NCBI GenBank assembly: GCA_037127315.1
Contig: JBBBDQ010001275.1
Span: 799,501-863,500, forward strand
DNA from: Ascarosepion bandense
Taxonomy: Eukaryota > Mollusca > Cephalopoda > Sepiida > Sepiidae
DNA: 64,000 bases
Direction: 5' to 3'
Below are positions 1-10,312 of the stretch, one piece after another (position 1 is the stretch's first letter; each line of letters starts with the position of its first letter). The notes under the pieces are model-generated. The model ran no database searches and was not told the origin of the DNA. It saw only the letters and a list, made by a program, of their open reading frames with translations. A program made the translations under genes and the position numbers.

Positions 1-309
1 CAAAATGTACAATTTGTAGTAGATATATATAAAAAAAATTTGTACATGTTCTAAAATATAATTTATAATAAATATATACGTATGTATGTGTGTGTGCCAG
101 GTCTTTCTCTGAAAGTTAAACCAGAACAGAACATTGAACAGTGTTGATAGATGGCTTCCAAACAGTTTTGTTTAGTCAATTTTACTTCCAAAAATTGGGT
201 CAACCTCTGGTATAGTGTCAGGCACTTACCCACAAGCCAATATCATTCCTCACTACACTGAGATTTGAACTTATGTCTCAGATTTGAAATTCTAATGCGC
301 ATACACACA

Positions 310-349
<40 letters not shown>

Positions 350-540
350 CAAAAGAAATGAATGTTTTAAAATAAGATGGCAGTCAGGTGAAAAGGTCAG
401 CATGAAAACGAGGGTAAAAATAAAATTATTTTCTACAATCAAATATTAAAAACCGTTAATACACTGACTATCAACACCTGCAAACTGCAAAACCAACTAG
501 AAATTTGACAGACAAAAATATATGCACACCTTTCTTATTT
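1..540. other. Unannotated AT-rich DNA with one CA microsatellite
   Basis: Apart from the microsatellite near 300-349 I recognise nothing in this stretch. No open frame with protein-like content was seen on either strand. Confidence 0.6.
301..349. repeat. (CA)n microsatellite
   Basis: About 24 CA units, broken once by a CC. It is a simple repeat seen directly in the sequence. Confidence 0.95.
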
Positions 541-559
541 CTATTCACAACCATCTTCA

Positions 560-826
560 TGAATCAAACACGCTGACATTCAAGCAGTTTCTATTCTTGA
601 ATTTCCCACCTGTGGAACTCCCTTTCATATTCTTGCTTCCCTGATAGCTACAATCTCTATAAGTTTATCAATTGCTATCTCCTTGATTTTCATCTTTCTC
701 TTATCCTTTCTTTAATATCCTCAGTAATTTTGCCTTCTTTCTTTATTTTTTCCTTTTCTTTTACTGTAAGCCCCTGTGCACTATGGGCGGTACTGCTTAG
801 CTAAAGGTGATATGATTTAAAAAAAA
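560..826 (+). mobile_element. LINE-B 3' end (non-LTR retrotransposon fragment)
   Basis: This is a 3'-terminal fragment of the family called LINE-B here. The translated 5' part resembles the last residues of a non-LTR reverse-transcriptase ORF, with the sense FLxxPxxWNSLP followed by CFPDxYN in better copies. The 3' end is the family tail: a CCCCTGTGCACTA-type motif, then GGTGATATGATT and an A-run at 813-826. Better copies lie at 19236-19680 and 40365-40985 on the other strand. The 5' end is truncated, as is usual for LINE insertions, and no intact frame remains. Confidence 0.7.
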
Positions 827-1240
827 AAAAAAATACAGATGCCAAATAACAACAACACAAGATCAATCTAAACAATAAAAAAAAATATCAACACAGAATT
901 CAAATTACCAGATCATTCTCTTTTTAATTCATTTCTAAATATTTCTGATGAAGCTTAAATAAAAGTGGAATGTGTTAAATTTATAAATGGTTTCTGATTT
1001 GTTCTGTATTTTATATACCATTTTCTCCTGTCTTGATACTAAATCTGATGGCTCTTATAAGGTCAAACTGACAGCTGATCTCAAAAATGACCTTCAGTCT
1101 GTTGTTAACTGGGGCAAAGGATGGCTTGTTTATTTGAACAACCTCAAAACTAAACTAAGAATGTTTTCTACCTTCCATCATATCTGACGCTAACCTCCAG
1201 GAGAGTAGCTTCTTGAGCTAATGTTCTCAGCAGACATGAA
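827..1240. other. Mostly unannotated; possible PLE terminus near 940-1015
   Basis: CTGATGAAGC followed by AATAAAAGTG at about 950-970 and TTTGTTCTGTATTTTAT at about 998 resemble the terminal sequences at 9060-9125 and at 17030-17105 (reverse strand). I infer a shared PLE-type end, but the match is weak. The rest shows nothing recognisable. Confidence 0.3.
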
Positions 1241-1520
1241 GTCAGTCAGTCAGTCAGTTAAGTACCATACATGATACACACTTAGATGATTATATCTCAA
1301 AAGAGACATAGCTGACTGGACAGAAGATTTTTCCCACAGTAGGTTGCCGTTACTTTCTACAGTAGACTGGTTGCCAACCAATGCTATAAAACCAAATCTG
1401 TCTTGTTATTTAAGCCATAGCTGGAGAGAAAAACAATAGATTAATACCTTTCCCAAGGCTATTTGTGTGTAAGTGAATACAGCAAATTCAGTTTGGAATT
1501 CAAACTCAGCTCCAGATATG
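1241..1520 (-). mobile_element. SINE-1 copy (tRNA-headed SINE family)
   Basis: A copy of the commonest SINE here. Read on the minus strand it has a tRNA-like head with a B-box-like TTTGAATTCC, a body containing GGTTGCCAACC and the hairpin-forming GTCTCTTTTGAGA, and a tail of TGAC tetramers, seen on the plus strand as AGTCAGTCAGTCAGT at 1241-1258. Other copies are at 6371, 10026, 15085, 51718, 52135, 59506 and 63390. It has no coding capacity; its movement would depend on a LINE. The family assignment rests on comparing copies inside this window. Confidence 0.85.
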
Positions 1521-2384
1521 AAGTGGAAAGACGATATCGAATCTATTCTGAGGTCAGCTGCAAAGGAAGTTGGCACACTGTGTCAAGCTAGACAATTTTT
1601 CTCTCCTGAATCTATCTTGCATTTCTTTAAGTATACCAAAATTGCTTGCATATTGATTTCTTTGCAAATTGGTAAAGAAATTTTGTATTGTATTAGTTTT
1701 AATACAAATACATTATCTTTTAGAATGTTGTAAATGTAAAATGATTCTTGTAAATAAACAATCTCAGAAATAAATAGTGTGAAATATTTTTGTTGTAAAT
1801 TTTCAAAAACAAAAGAAAATGTATAAATTTGCTTTCTTTATATGTTTAGGTTTTACTTGAATTCTAATCATCACTTTTAAAACAAACTTTAAAAAAACTC
1901 CGATTTTTCCAATTCTCCACAGATTTTCTGTTTCCCAGAAAAATTTGTTGAGGGACTTTAACCCCACCTGACCCCATCAAATAATTCTGACACTTGTTTT
2001 AGCTAAAAAAATTTAGCTTTACCGAAAAATATCCACTTCAAACATGAAAGAAGAAAAAATAATATTTTTTCTCTTTCCTTCCCAGAAATAGTTAATTTTT
2101 CTATTCCCCATATTTTACAAGTATTTGATGGTAGTAAAATAGTTTTTTACCTAAGCTCACATTGCGTATTACAATAAAGCATAACAAATAATACTGCTAA
2201 TATCAATTTCTCTCTCTCTCCACTGTATTAAACCAAACAGGGGAAAGTATGTCACAAAGGAGTGAAAGTAGTTAAAATAATAGCAGTGTCAAGGAGAAAA
2301 AAGTCCGTTTGATAAAGAAAAGCGTACTCAACTGCAATGTAATATGAATACACCTATATAGGCAGTAAATGCTAGACAACTTAC
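1521..2384. other. Unannotated AT-rich DNA
   Basis: No repeat relationship or protein-like frame was recognised here. Confidence 0.5.
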
Positions 2385-2790
2385 TTCCAGAGGAAAGCAA
2401 GATGGAATGATGTTCTACAGAAGGATACTGAGAATGTCATATAGAACTTGTGAATAATGAGGGAGATTTAAGAAAAACACAAACAAAAAGAATACACAAA
2501 CTTTAAATCAGACAGAGGCAGTTTAAATTTCAAGGACACAATGAGGAAAGAAGGCTTTAAGAAAATAATACTCACCAGCAAAAAAAAGTCTGAGAAGGCA
2601 AGAAAAGCAGAAAGAAACAGTGAGGAGCACTGTCTAACAAGCTTGTGGAAATGGATGACAGAACAGAGACATTTAAAAAAAAATCATCTTATCCTAATGA
2701 AGGTAATAAAGCCACTAAGATGCAGGGGGTTACTGAATATGAAAGAAAGAGTAAGGACAATAAAAGAACAGGTTTCAAGGTGATAGAAGA
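2385..2790 (+). mobile_element. LINE-A fragment: C-terminal part of a reverse-transcriptase ORF
   Basis: A degenerate copy of the end of a non-LTR retrotransposon ORF. An open stretch at 2541-2783 reads MRKEG, then LTSKKKSEKARKA, then LTSLWKWM. This parallels the widespread LINE C-terminus with LKFLGHIMRKEGLENL, GKRxRGRQRxTYLxSL and a final KxLWRxMI block. The upstream part (2385-2540) encodes a poor match to the preceding QFYRRMLRI block. Stops and frame changes break it. Sister copies lie at 5795-6150 and 7240-7680 on the same strand. It is a dead 5'-truncated insertion. Confidence 0.65.
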
Positions 2791-2799
2791 GGATGGTTG

Positions 2800-3120
2800 A
2801 TTTAAATTTTTGAAAATTGTAACTGACAACTAAGCAGGGAGCTGAAAGAGAGTTCCATAAGCGAGAAGTACAATAAATAAAAAAAAACTACGAGCTGTCT
2901 GAATTTCTATGATGAGAACTTGTCATTATTTACACCATTTATGTTCAGATTATTATCTTCATCTTTGTTGCTGTTATTATATTTCAACTGTCATACTCTC
3001 TGGCCATCATCAGGTGTATATCAATCTGGATAGTTTACAGAGCATTCTGAACTGAACTCTTCATTGACTTTAGGGATAGTAAGAAGACAAATATTACTAT
3101 GGACTAAAAAAGATTGAAAG
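2800..3120. other. Unannotated DNA
   Basis: Nothing recognised. Confidence 0.5.
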
Positions 3121-3870
3121 TTGTGTAGAGCTATTTTGGGATTGATTGATTCATTCATTTTCTATGGTTTATCAACCCTTTGCAGGTCATTTGAAGCTAA
3201 AATATATTTTCATATTGCAAGAATTTGTTTTTTTTCTCAGTATGGTTTAGTGATACGAGTCTTACTAATTAACCCAGAGTTTGAAGAGGTTGATTCATAC
3301 TTAATCAGAATTTGATAAACAACAAATTATTACATAGACATAAAGTGGAAGATCACTTCTATATGACAATCAATATATAAATTGATCCCTCACTTTAAAG
3401 CCATAGTAGTTTCTATAAATTTATATTCCAGAGGATGTAAATAAATCTAAAAGACAGACCTGTGCAGCTAATCAGAATTTCATTGATTGAGTGACTGATT
3501 TGTTTTCTACGACTTCTCAAAAGCCCGGAAGTTATCATGTGTATATAATATGGGGTAAATCAATTCTATATTCAGTTTATTAACTGATCCCTCACTTTGT
3601 GGCCACAGTAGTTTCTATGCATTTATATTCCAGAGGGTAGAAATAAATTGAAAAGACATGCCTGCAGGATTGATTTGTTTTCCTTATGTTTTCAACCTTT
3701 GGTAGGTTATTTAAAGCCAGAAAATATTTTTAGGTTGCAAGAATTTTGTTTTTTTTTAGATAAGGAAGGTTTAGTGACACGAATATTACTAATTAATCCA
3801 TAGCTATAGGGAGAAGAGGTCAATTCATACCTTTCCCAAGGGATTTTGTGCATGTATGAATATAATGAAC
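3121..3870. repeat. Local direct duplication, unit about 340 bp
   Basis: The segment at 3121-3480 is repeated with divergence at 3540-3870. Shared landmarks are GATCCCTCACTTT, AGTAGTTTCTAT, TATATTCCAGAGG and TTGCAAGAATT followed by a T-run and GGTTTAGTGA. The second unit runs into a SINE-1 fragment. I see no coding potential. Confidence 0.6.
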
Positions 3871-3905
3871 CCAATTAGAAGTGAAACTCTAATCATTCCA
3901 AGCCA
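3800..3905 (-). mobile_element. SINE-1 fragment
   Basis: Contains CCATAGCTATAGGGAGAAGAGG and CATACCTTTCCCAAGG, which are internal SINE-1 sequences read on the minus strand. Both ends are truncated. Confidence 0.6.
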
Positions 3906-4384
3906 CTGTTAATTATACCAAACAGACATTGAAGCTTACAGCACCTGTTGTCACCAAGTGGTCATTCATCTAGGTACTGACCAGACTCTGTATTGCTTAA
4001 CTTGAATGATCATTTGAAAACTGGTGATGTGACCGTAATCTAGAGTGGGGCTTGAAAAGTTATGGTTCATAAGAATGTGTACACACACAGATGAAGGTAT
4101 ATACAACATTATACAAATTAATTAAAACAACTGCTTTAGTTTCCTTTCTTACACCAGACAGTTTTAGACCCACTGGAGTGACAGGGTGTAATCAATTTCT
4201 ATTTTACGCTCAGATTAGGTCATTTGCAGTTGTGTGCAGTAATATGGATATTTTCGGGGTGTATGATGAAATTTCTTTGACCTTAAAAATATTACAGCAG
4301 CCATGATTGCATCAGATTTTTATCATGCCCAGGCACTATTGTCTCGACTGTTGATTGTCTTACGGCCATTGTCTGCGATAGACG
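3906..4384. other. Unannotated DNA upstream of Tc1-like stub
   Basis: Nothing clearly recognised. Part may be the non-coding left arm of the transposon remnant that follows, but no inverted repeat could be confirmed. Confidence 0.4.
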
Positions 4385-4610
4385 TGACTCCAAGGAAGCA
4401 TATGAAAATTGCAATGCTGCACAAAGACAGTGGCAAGCCTCACAGAGAGTTTGTGGATATTGTTGGTGTCAGCCTTTTAACTGTCAGTCATGTCATCAAG
4501 GCAATGAAACAAACTGGATCCATCAGTCTAAAACATTAAAAAAATGCCAAGGAACGACATACACATGATCAGGGAAAGTGTGAAAGATTCTAGGAAGACA
4601 TTATTTGTTT
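4385..4610 (+). pseudogene. Tc1/mariner-superfamily transposase, N-terminal DNA-binding fragment
   Basis: The frame from 4387 to 4539 encodes a basic start (TPRKHMKIAMLHKDSGKPHR) followed by EFVDIVGVSLLTVSHVIKAM and KQTGSIS. This is the first helix-turn-helix of Tc1-type transposases, where a G-K-x-x-R-E-I block precedes G-V-S-x-x-T-V and a recognition helix. Downstream, AKERHTHDQ and two stops follow, so the frame ends after about 50 residues. No DDE catalytic domain is present. It is a truncated, inactive relic. The superfamily call is firm; the subfamily is not. Confidence 0.65.
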
Positions 4611-5680
4611 TGTTTTAAATTATTTTCACAAGAGTGTATACTGTTGAAATATAGGCCTGCATGTATTATACTACAGCAATGATTGTTTTTATATTTTCAT
4701 GTTTCTGCTATAGATTTTAAATAACTTACCTTTCAATGTGGCTATCTCCTTTTGTCTCCCTGTAGGAAGGTGAACATTCAAGAGTGGGAGACTCAACTTC
4801 CTGATGTGTCCAACTAGTGTCCAGTTGGCAGACAAAAATAAACAGGATTGTAACTGAATACATGCCCCTATGTGGCCCAAGACAAACGGCGGATATTGTG
4901 CTCAATATTTATGGAGCTCAATGTACACACTGAAATTATCAGCCAATCACTGCTTACAGAATAGACTTGTCTGTAACAGAATGGAAACTCCCAGGTTATT
5001 ATTTAAACCACCTACTAATTTGCCCTGATGGTTTTTTGGTCAGTCAAACTTAACTGCTATTCTAGTTGAGTACTGGTTGGTTGTTCCACAAGATTTTTAC
5101 AGATTTATGACTTTGAAACTTAGCAAAGAAACATTCAAAGTGTATAATAGCTTAATGGGTAAAATGCAAGAAAATGTAATTAATAAATTGCTTTGAGAAT
5201 GCGTTTGCTGCACACAGGGTATAAGATTCATGGGAAGGACAAAGTATTACAACTTATTTTTCTGTTTTTAAAATCATATTTCTTAATTAGAATTGCATGA
5301 ATGATCGATGAAAGATGCATTTTAAGTTGCAATTATTCAATGTAAACTGAAGCTCAATAAAAAAACACAATAGACAAATTATATGGAGAACATATCAAGA
5401 AAAAAGAAATGTTAATCAATTAAATTTTATAATGTTTACATCACTAACATCAATTTTTCTCCTAGCTATCAAATGAGAAATAACACAGTCACAAATTGTT
5501 TTATTGAGGTAAAGTGTTAAATAGTTTTTAAGTAATCGGAATACAAAATACATTTACGAAATAAAGAAAATACAATTGCTAAGATGCCTTCTAAAGACTA
5601 AACAAAGGAACAAGAAAATTTCATTAGAAACAAAGAAATAATTTCTGAATTGTTATCTAACATCGTCCTATATGGCTGTG
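4611..5680. other. Unannotated DNA
   Basis: No repeat family or protein family was recognised. The part at 4690-5080 has a more balanced base composition than its surroundings but no convincing frame. Confidence 0.45.
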
Positions 5681-5794
5681 GATGCTAAACAATCACTTCA
5701 CAGATGAAGGAGAGACTTGAAGCGACAGAAACAAAGAAAATAGTGCTGAACTCTTATATAATGTTGATCCTGCTAATATGGCAGTGAATATTGG

Positions 5795-6150
5795 ACAATC
5801 TTCAAATGGAGTTCTACAGAAGCAAGCTGAGAATACCATGAACTGAACATATGAGCAAAAACAAAAGAAAATGGAAACCAAAAGGAATTTTATACTTAGA
5901 ATGAGAAAGAATAAGCTAAAGTTTCTTAAACATATAATGAAAAAGAGGGCTTGGTGAATTTGACACTCACAGGACATAAAGTAGGCAAGAGGAGTCCAAA
6001 GAAACAACCTATTAAACGAACTTGTACCAATGGAGTACAAGACTGGAAAAGAGAAAGTTAAAAAAAACGAAAAACAAACATTACTTAATAGGAAGATATG
6101 GAGAGCCATCACTGCCACATCTTGAAGGGACATGGTACTTAGAAGATGAA
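5795..6150 (+). mobile_element. LINE-A fragment
   Basis: The second LINE-A C-terminal relic on this strand. Translated pieces resemble RKNKLKFLKHIMKK at 5905-5945, then a GRQR-like basic stretch and LLNELVPME, and at about 6100-6130 ESHHCHILKGHGT, matching the terminal WRxMIAHVLKGHGT block of the family. Several frameshifts separate these blocks. It extends further toward the ORF end than the copy at 2385. Confidence 0.65.
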
Positions 6151-6370
6151 AGGTAATGCACTGGAATTTTTCATAGGTTAACACAATACATTTTGCTCAT
6201 TTATAAACATTCTTTTCATCTGAATGTGTCTGCCTTAGATCCTGCCCTGATATACTGACATCAGTCAATTTCTGACCACTGTAACATGGGCTCTCTGCAC
6301 CTTTTAAATACATATTATCAGGATAATTGTGCTAATTAGCTTCCCTCGTTGGTAGCGGGACTGCACATGC

Positions 6371-6641
6371 ATAAGTGTTGCAATGGATATCAGCTTGAAT
6401 TCAGTTGAATTCGTTTCATTCACAAATACCATTGAGAAAGGTATTAATCCTTCTCTTCTCCCTCCACCTACGGATTAAACAGCAAGAGAGATTGTGTTCT
6501 ATAGCCTTGGTTTGAAACCAGTCTACTGCAGAAAGAAATGGCAACCTACTGTGGAAAAATATTCCGCCTAGTTAATCAGGTCTCTTTCAAGACATGATTG
6601 CACAAGCATGTATTATGTACAACAGTAAACAGACTGACTGA
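6371..6641 (+). mobile_element. SINE-1 copy
   Basis: Starts with GTTGCAATGGATATCAGC (head) and continues through TTAATCCTTCTCTTCTCCC and GAAACCAGTCTACTGCAG to GTCTCTTTCAAGACATG and a GACTGACTGAC tail. It is a near full-length copy, immediately upstream of a LINE-B fragment in the same orientation. Confidence 0.85.
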
Positions 6642-6689
6642 CCAGAGTAGTATCACCATGTTACTGTTGAACAAGCTAATAAGTTCTAT

Positions 6690-7047
6690 TCTAATAGTTT
6701 CTTTTCTTGTCTGTGAAAATCTCTCTCGACTGTATGAATTTAAGCATAATACTAGATTGGCAACTAGGTCTCATTGTTTTACTGTTGAACTTGCCTAGAT
6801 GTCACCATCAGTTCTATTCTAATAGTTTCTTTTCTTATATTTCTCATTGGTGAAACTCTTCACCAATTCCTTTTTTTTTTCTGCCACATACAATCTTCAA
6901 AAATTTAAATACACCATCAACTGCCATCTGTTCTTTTATTGTCCTTTCTCCTTACTAAAGTCTCTTTCTTTTCTTTTTGTTCACTCTCTGGAAACAATTG
7001 CATCTTAGTGGCATTATCACCTTGCTTGGGGAGAAAGGATTAAAAAA
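6690..7047 (+). mobile_element. LINE-B 3' fragment with ORF end
   Basis: Near 6725-6790 the translation reads SRLYEFKHNTRLATRSHCFTV, the LINE-B motif in which an RLATRSHPFTVKP-like block precedes the ORF end (compare 40608-40847 on the minus strand). After further decayed sequence the family 3' tail appears: GTGGCATTATCACCTTGCTTGGGG and an A-run ending near 7047. The element belongs to the LINE group whose ORF ends in xxxRLWNSLP; the precise clade cannot be fixed by eye. Confidence 0.7.
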
Positions 7048-7239
7048 GTTACCTGCCATTATTTTACCTTGATTCTATTAAATATTTATTTCACTTTTAA
7101 AATTTAACTTTTGGGAAATTTAACCTTTAACAATTCCAATATAGAGGAAACTCAGGTGTTTTTATGCATGTAATTTGATGAAACAGGCCAACTTTCTGAG
7201 ATGATAAATTATCTTGTTACATGTCTTGTTGCTTAGACC

Positions 7240-7680
7240 AGCATGCTCATCAGAAGAATGCTGAGAAAATTACAGGGAGAATATGTGCTCAGGAAGGAAG
7301 CTTTAAGAAAATTGAAAGAGCAAGAACATTTTCCAAAAAGTTTTGAAATTTTAGGGACACAAAATGAAGAAAAGGGGTCTGGAGAATTTAACACTCACAG
7401 CAGTTATTGAACGGGAAACAAAAGAAGGTTTTAGAAAAACAGAAACAAAATGAATACTTAGACTCAGAAAGAAAAAGTTGAAGTTTCTGAAACATAATGA
7501 GGAAAGCAAACCTGGAAAATTCGGCACTCATAGGACACTTTGAAGGCAAGAGGGAAGCAGTAACATATGTAATTAGCTTATGTAAATTGTTGACAAAACA
7601 GTGAGGGATGATAAAGAGTAAAATACTGCTTACTGTAACAAAAGATAGGAAGTTGTGGAGAGGCATGATCATCCATGTCC
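7240..7680 (+). mobile_element. LINE-A fragment
   Basis: The third plus-strand LINE-A relic within 5.3 kb. Blocks visible in translation include RRMLRKLQGEY near 7250, RKKKLKFLKHNEESKPGKFGTH near 7465-7530 and KKLWRGMIIHVLK near 7647-7680. These match the family order. Two partly repeated copies of the KFxKHxEExxxGxFxTH block are visible (7350-7400 and 7480-7530), suggesting an internal duplication. Confidence 0.65.
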
Positions 7681-7883
7681 TAAAACGGGGTTAAACATAA
7701 CTTAGTTTTGGCTTGAATATTGTCCTGCTAAATGAAGAATATATCAAAATAAAAATAAATTAGAATCATTAAATAGTTTCCTTCAGTTGCTAAAATATTA
7801 CTGAGAAGAACAAACAGAAAATAGATTCATCAGAATGTTTTTTTCCTTTTTGGATAAAAGTGCAGTTTTTTCTCTTTAAAAAT

Positions 7884-7896
7884 TTACATTAGTCCC

Positions 7897-7941
<45 letters not shown>

Positions 7942-8610
7942 TATCGAGGCAGCAAGTAATTTTCTAAACATATGCTGCTAAATATAAGAGACAATGAATG
8001 TTTAATCATGAGCCGTTCTAAACGTCGTATTTTGGCTTTAATTTCAGTTGAAAATAAAGACAAAAATTCTCCAACATTTGGATAATATTTTATTAAGTTG
8101 GTTTGAGTCAACAATACTATAACCCTCACTTACACACACAGAAAAAAGAACATTCAGATATTGGAGGCCATCTACATTAAATCAAAACAACTGACACTTG
8201 ATAAACTCACATTTAAATCTGGTTATAACACATAACATTGAATTTAAATATATGGTTCTGTTAACATTTCGAGCTCTCATGCAGTGTGACATCATAGAAC
8301 CGTATCACAAATTTACAAACTGCGTTTGATATTTGGTAACTATTATTGTTGCTTAGCAAAGTTTTATTTCAACACAAAATAAAATCGTCTTTGATGGTGG
8401 ATGTTTTTATGTTAACGTCCTTGTAACCTCTCTGAAGATGGCTCATGTGAGCTAAAAACTTAGAACCAACTTAAAAAATTATCCAAATGTTGAAGAATTT
8501 GTTTTTATTTTCACCTGTAATTAAAGTTAAAAAATGGCTCATGATGAAACATAATAGACATTCATTGTCTTCTATATTTAACAATATATATGTGTGTATG
8601 TATATATATA
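7884..8610. mobile_element. Folded-back Penelope-like element (PLE) remnant
   Basis: This contains two oppositely oriented PLE pieces. The minus-strand piece (8129 to about 7940) encodes IKYYPNVGEFLSLFS, then IKAKIRRLERLMIK and ICLENYLLPRYT; the same block, decayed, lies at 29240-29400 in the larger PLE. The plus-strand piece (8135-8590) starts with KNIQILEAIYIKSKQ-like sequence, the end of a GIY-YIG endonuclease domain, then GGTGGATGT, a GAAGATGGCTCATGTGAGC hairpin and the same terminal block. The outer ends of both pieces read into TA-rich repeats. The result is an inverted repeat of about 130 bp separated by about 350 bp. No reverse-transcriptase domain remains. Confidence 0.65.
7899..7938. 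repeat. (TA)n microsatellite
   Basis: Pure TA run at the outer end of the minus-strand PLE piece. Confidence 0.95.
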
Positions 8611-9059
8611 TATATGAATGAGTTGAATATATAGATCAGAATCCAACAAGATGATAGAATAAAGTAAAAAACAAGCTTAAAAATAAACCTCAGTCTAACA
8701 TGTTTTCACTTTTATTATTGCTTGTTCGTCAGTAACGTTAGTTAATATGAGTGTATATGTGTATGCATGTGAAATAAGCAGACACATTCATACACTTAAC
8801 CAGCCAAAAGATTTCTCACACATATTAAAAAAAATGTCAATCATTTTGATAGAGTTGTCATGTGTATTAATACATATGCATACATGTAAACAGACATGCG
8901 TTTCTATACATACATTCACATATAAACATGCATACGTGTAAAAATAATTATTTATTGCTTTAATACATGTGACATATATCTGACCAATGAGAATCAACCC
9001 TAAAATCACAACATTCCAGTATACTGTCTCTTTGTAAAAATTACTTTCATTTTCACCTC
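8611..9059. other. Unannotated DNA
   Basis: Repeated ATACATG/CATATG-like dinucleotide-rich DNA; no gene or known repeat recognised. Confidence 0.45.
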
Positions 9060-9168
9060 AGTATCCGAAGAAGCTTTGGCTTTAATAAATGTTAGATTCA
9101 GATATGTTTCCTACTTTGTTCTTTATCATATATATATATATATATCTATATCTATATATATATATATT
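9060..9168 (+). mobile_element. Possible PLE terminus followed by (TA)n
   Basis: CCGAAGAAGCTTTGGCTTTAATAAATG followed by TTTCCTACTTTGTTCTTTATC, then TA repeats from 9127. The last block recurs as the reverse complement at 17030-17060, and the arrangement matches retroelement ends next to microsatellites elsewhere in the window. Inference only. Confidence 0.35.
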
Positions 9169-9260
9169 TGTTATTCAAAGAGAGGAAAACAGCAAATACA
9201 AAAATCTAAAGATTAACCCATTTTTCTGCAATCTGAAGAATAGAGTAATCTAAATTCTTT

Positions 9261-9546
9261 TCGTAACTGCAAGCACAGCTTGCTTGCTTCCGTTGATTCA
9301 ATATCCTCGGCAGTCACACTATTCCGTCTCTTATTATTTAATTCAACTTCAGCATTAGCAATTAAAGAGTGCTTCACTCGACCTGAACAGTCAGCAGCTT
9401 CTATTCACAAAGATTTAACCCATTCTACTGACTTACAATCCTCAACATACAAAGCATTTAGAGGCATTATTAATGGTTTTCAGTTTGGGGAGAACACACA
9501 AGAGGAAAAGGTTGAAAAGTTCTTGGCCCAATCTACTTCTAAATAA
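9261..9546 (+). CDS. Candidate coding exon, function unknown
   Basis: An open frame of about 88 codons ends at a TAA at 9544-9546 and is much less AT-biased than the flanks. Translated blocks include SISSAVTLFRLLLFNSTSAL, FTRPEQSAASIHKDL and NTQEEKVEKFLAQ. It lacks an ATG at its start. A pyrimidine-rich tract ending in GCAAG at about 9262-9272 could serve as a splice acceptor, making this a terminal exon. I recognise no family. It could equally be a chance frame or the end of an unknown transposon; transcript evidence is needed to decide. Confidence 0.2.
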
Positions 9547-10025
9547 CGTAAGATTTGGGGGTGAGAGGAAGGTCAGGCCAAGCATCAATTGAAAGTAAAT
9601 CTTCGATGTTGGGTGTCAAACAACCAGCTTGGATAATTTCAGTTCATAAAATATAAAGCTTTCTCGATTTCTAATTTCCAGTTTCTGACATGTTATGAAA
9701 GGAACAAACTCATAAGACGATGCACATGAAACAAAAATAAATTATCTTGATAAAGTTTTATAAGTGACGCATTATATTGATGAATTAGAAAGACAAATCC
9801 AGGCAAATCCACCTGTCAGACGGAGAATAAACATGTCTCACATAGATTTTTGATAATGTCTGATTACAAATTAGAAAAAAAAAAGGATTTTTGTGATATT
9901 GATAAGATGACATTTCTAAAAATCAAAGAAAAAACTATCTTGTTTTCTTTCACAAATACATTTTCTATGTAAAATTTTGAATGATTTTAAATAAGTTCAA
10001 ATAAATTTGTAAAAGATTCAGTCCG
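9547..10025. other. Unannotated DNA
   Basis: Nothing recognised. Confidence 0.5.
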
Positions 10026-10312
10026 TTAACGTCCATATGTGATATGCACTAGGAAGATCATGTCTTTTTCAAGACATGACTGACTAAGCAGAAGTTTTTC
10101 CCATAGTATGTTACCATTCCTGCAATAGACTGGTTGTCAACCAAGGCTACAGAACCCAATCTGTCTTGCTATTTAACCCATAGCTGAAAGGAGAAGAGAT
10201 GGATCCATACCTTTCCCAAGGGTAGTTGCATGTAAATGAATGCTATGAATTCAACTGGAATTCAAACTCAGCTCTCCAATTTCACATTCCAAGCTGATAT
10301 CCATAGAGTTGG
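10026..10312 (-). mobile_element. SINE-1 copy at the edge of a satellite array
   Basis: A near full-length SINE-1 read on the minus strand. On the plus strand it shows CTTTTTCAAGACATGACTG, GACTGGTTGTCAACCAAGG, AACCCATAGCTGAAAGG and finally TTCAACTGGAATTCAAACTC (the head). At its right end it continues without a break into the tandem array, whose units begin with this same head sequence. Confidence 0.85.
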
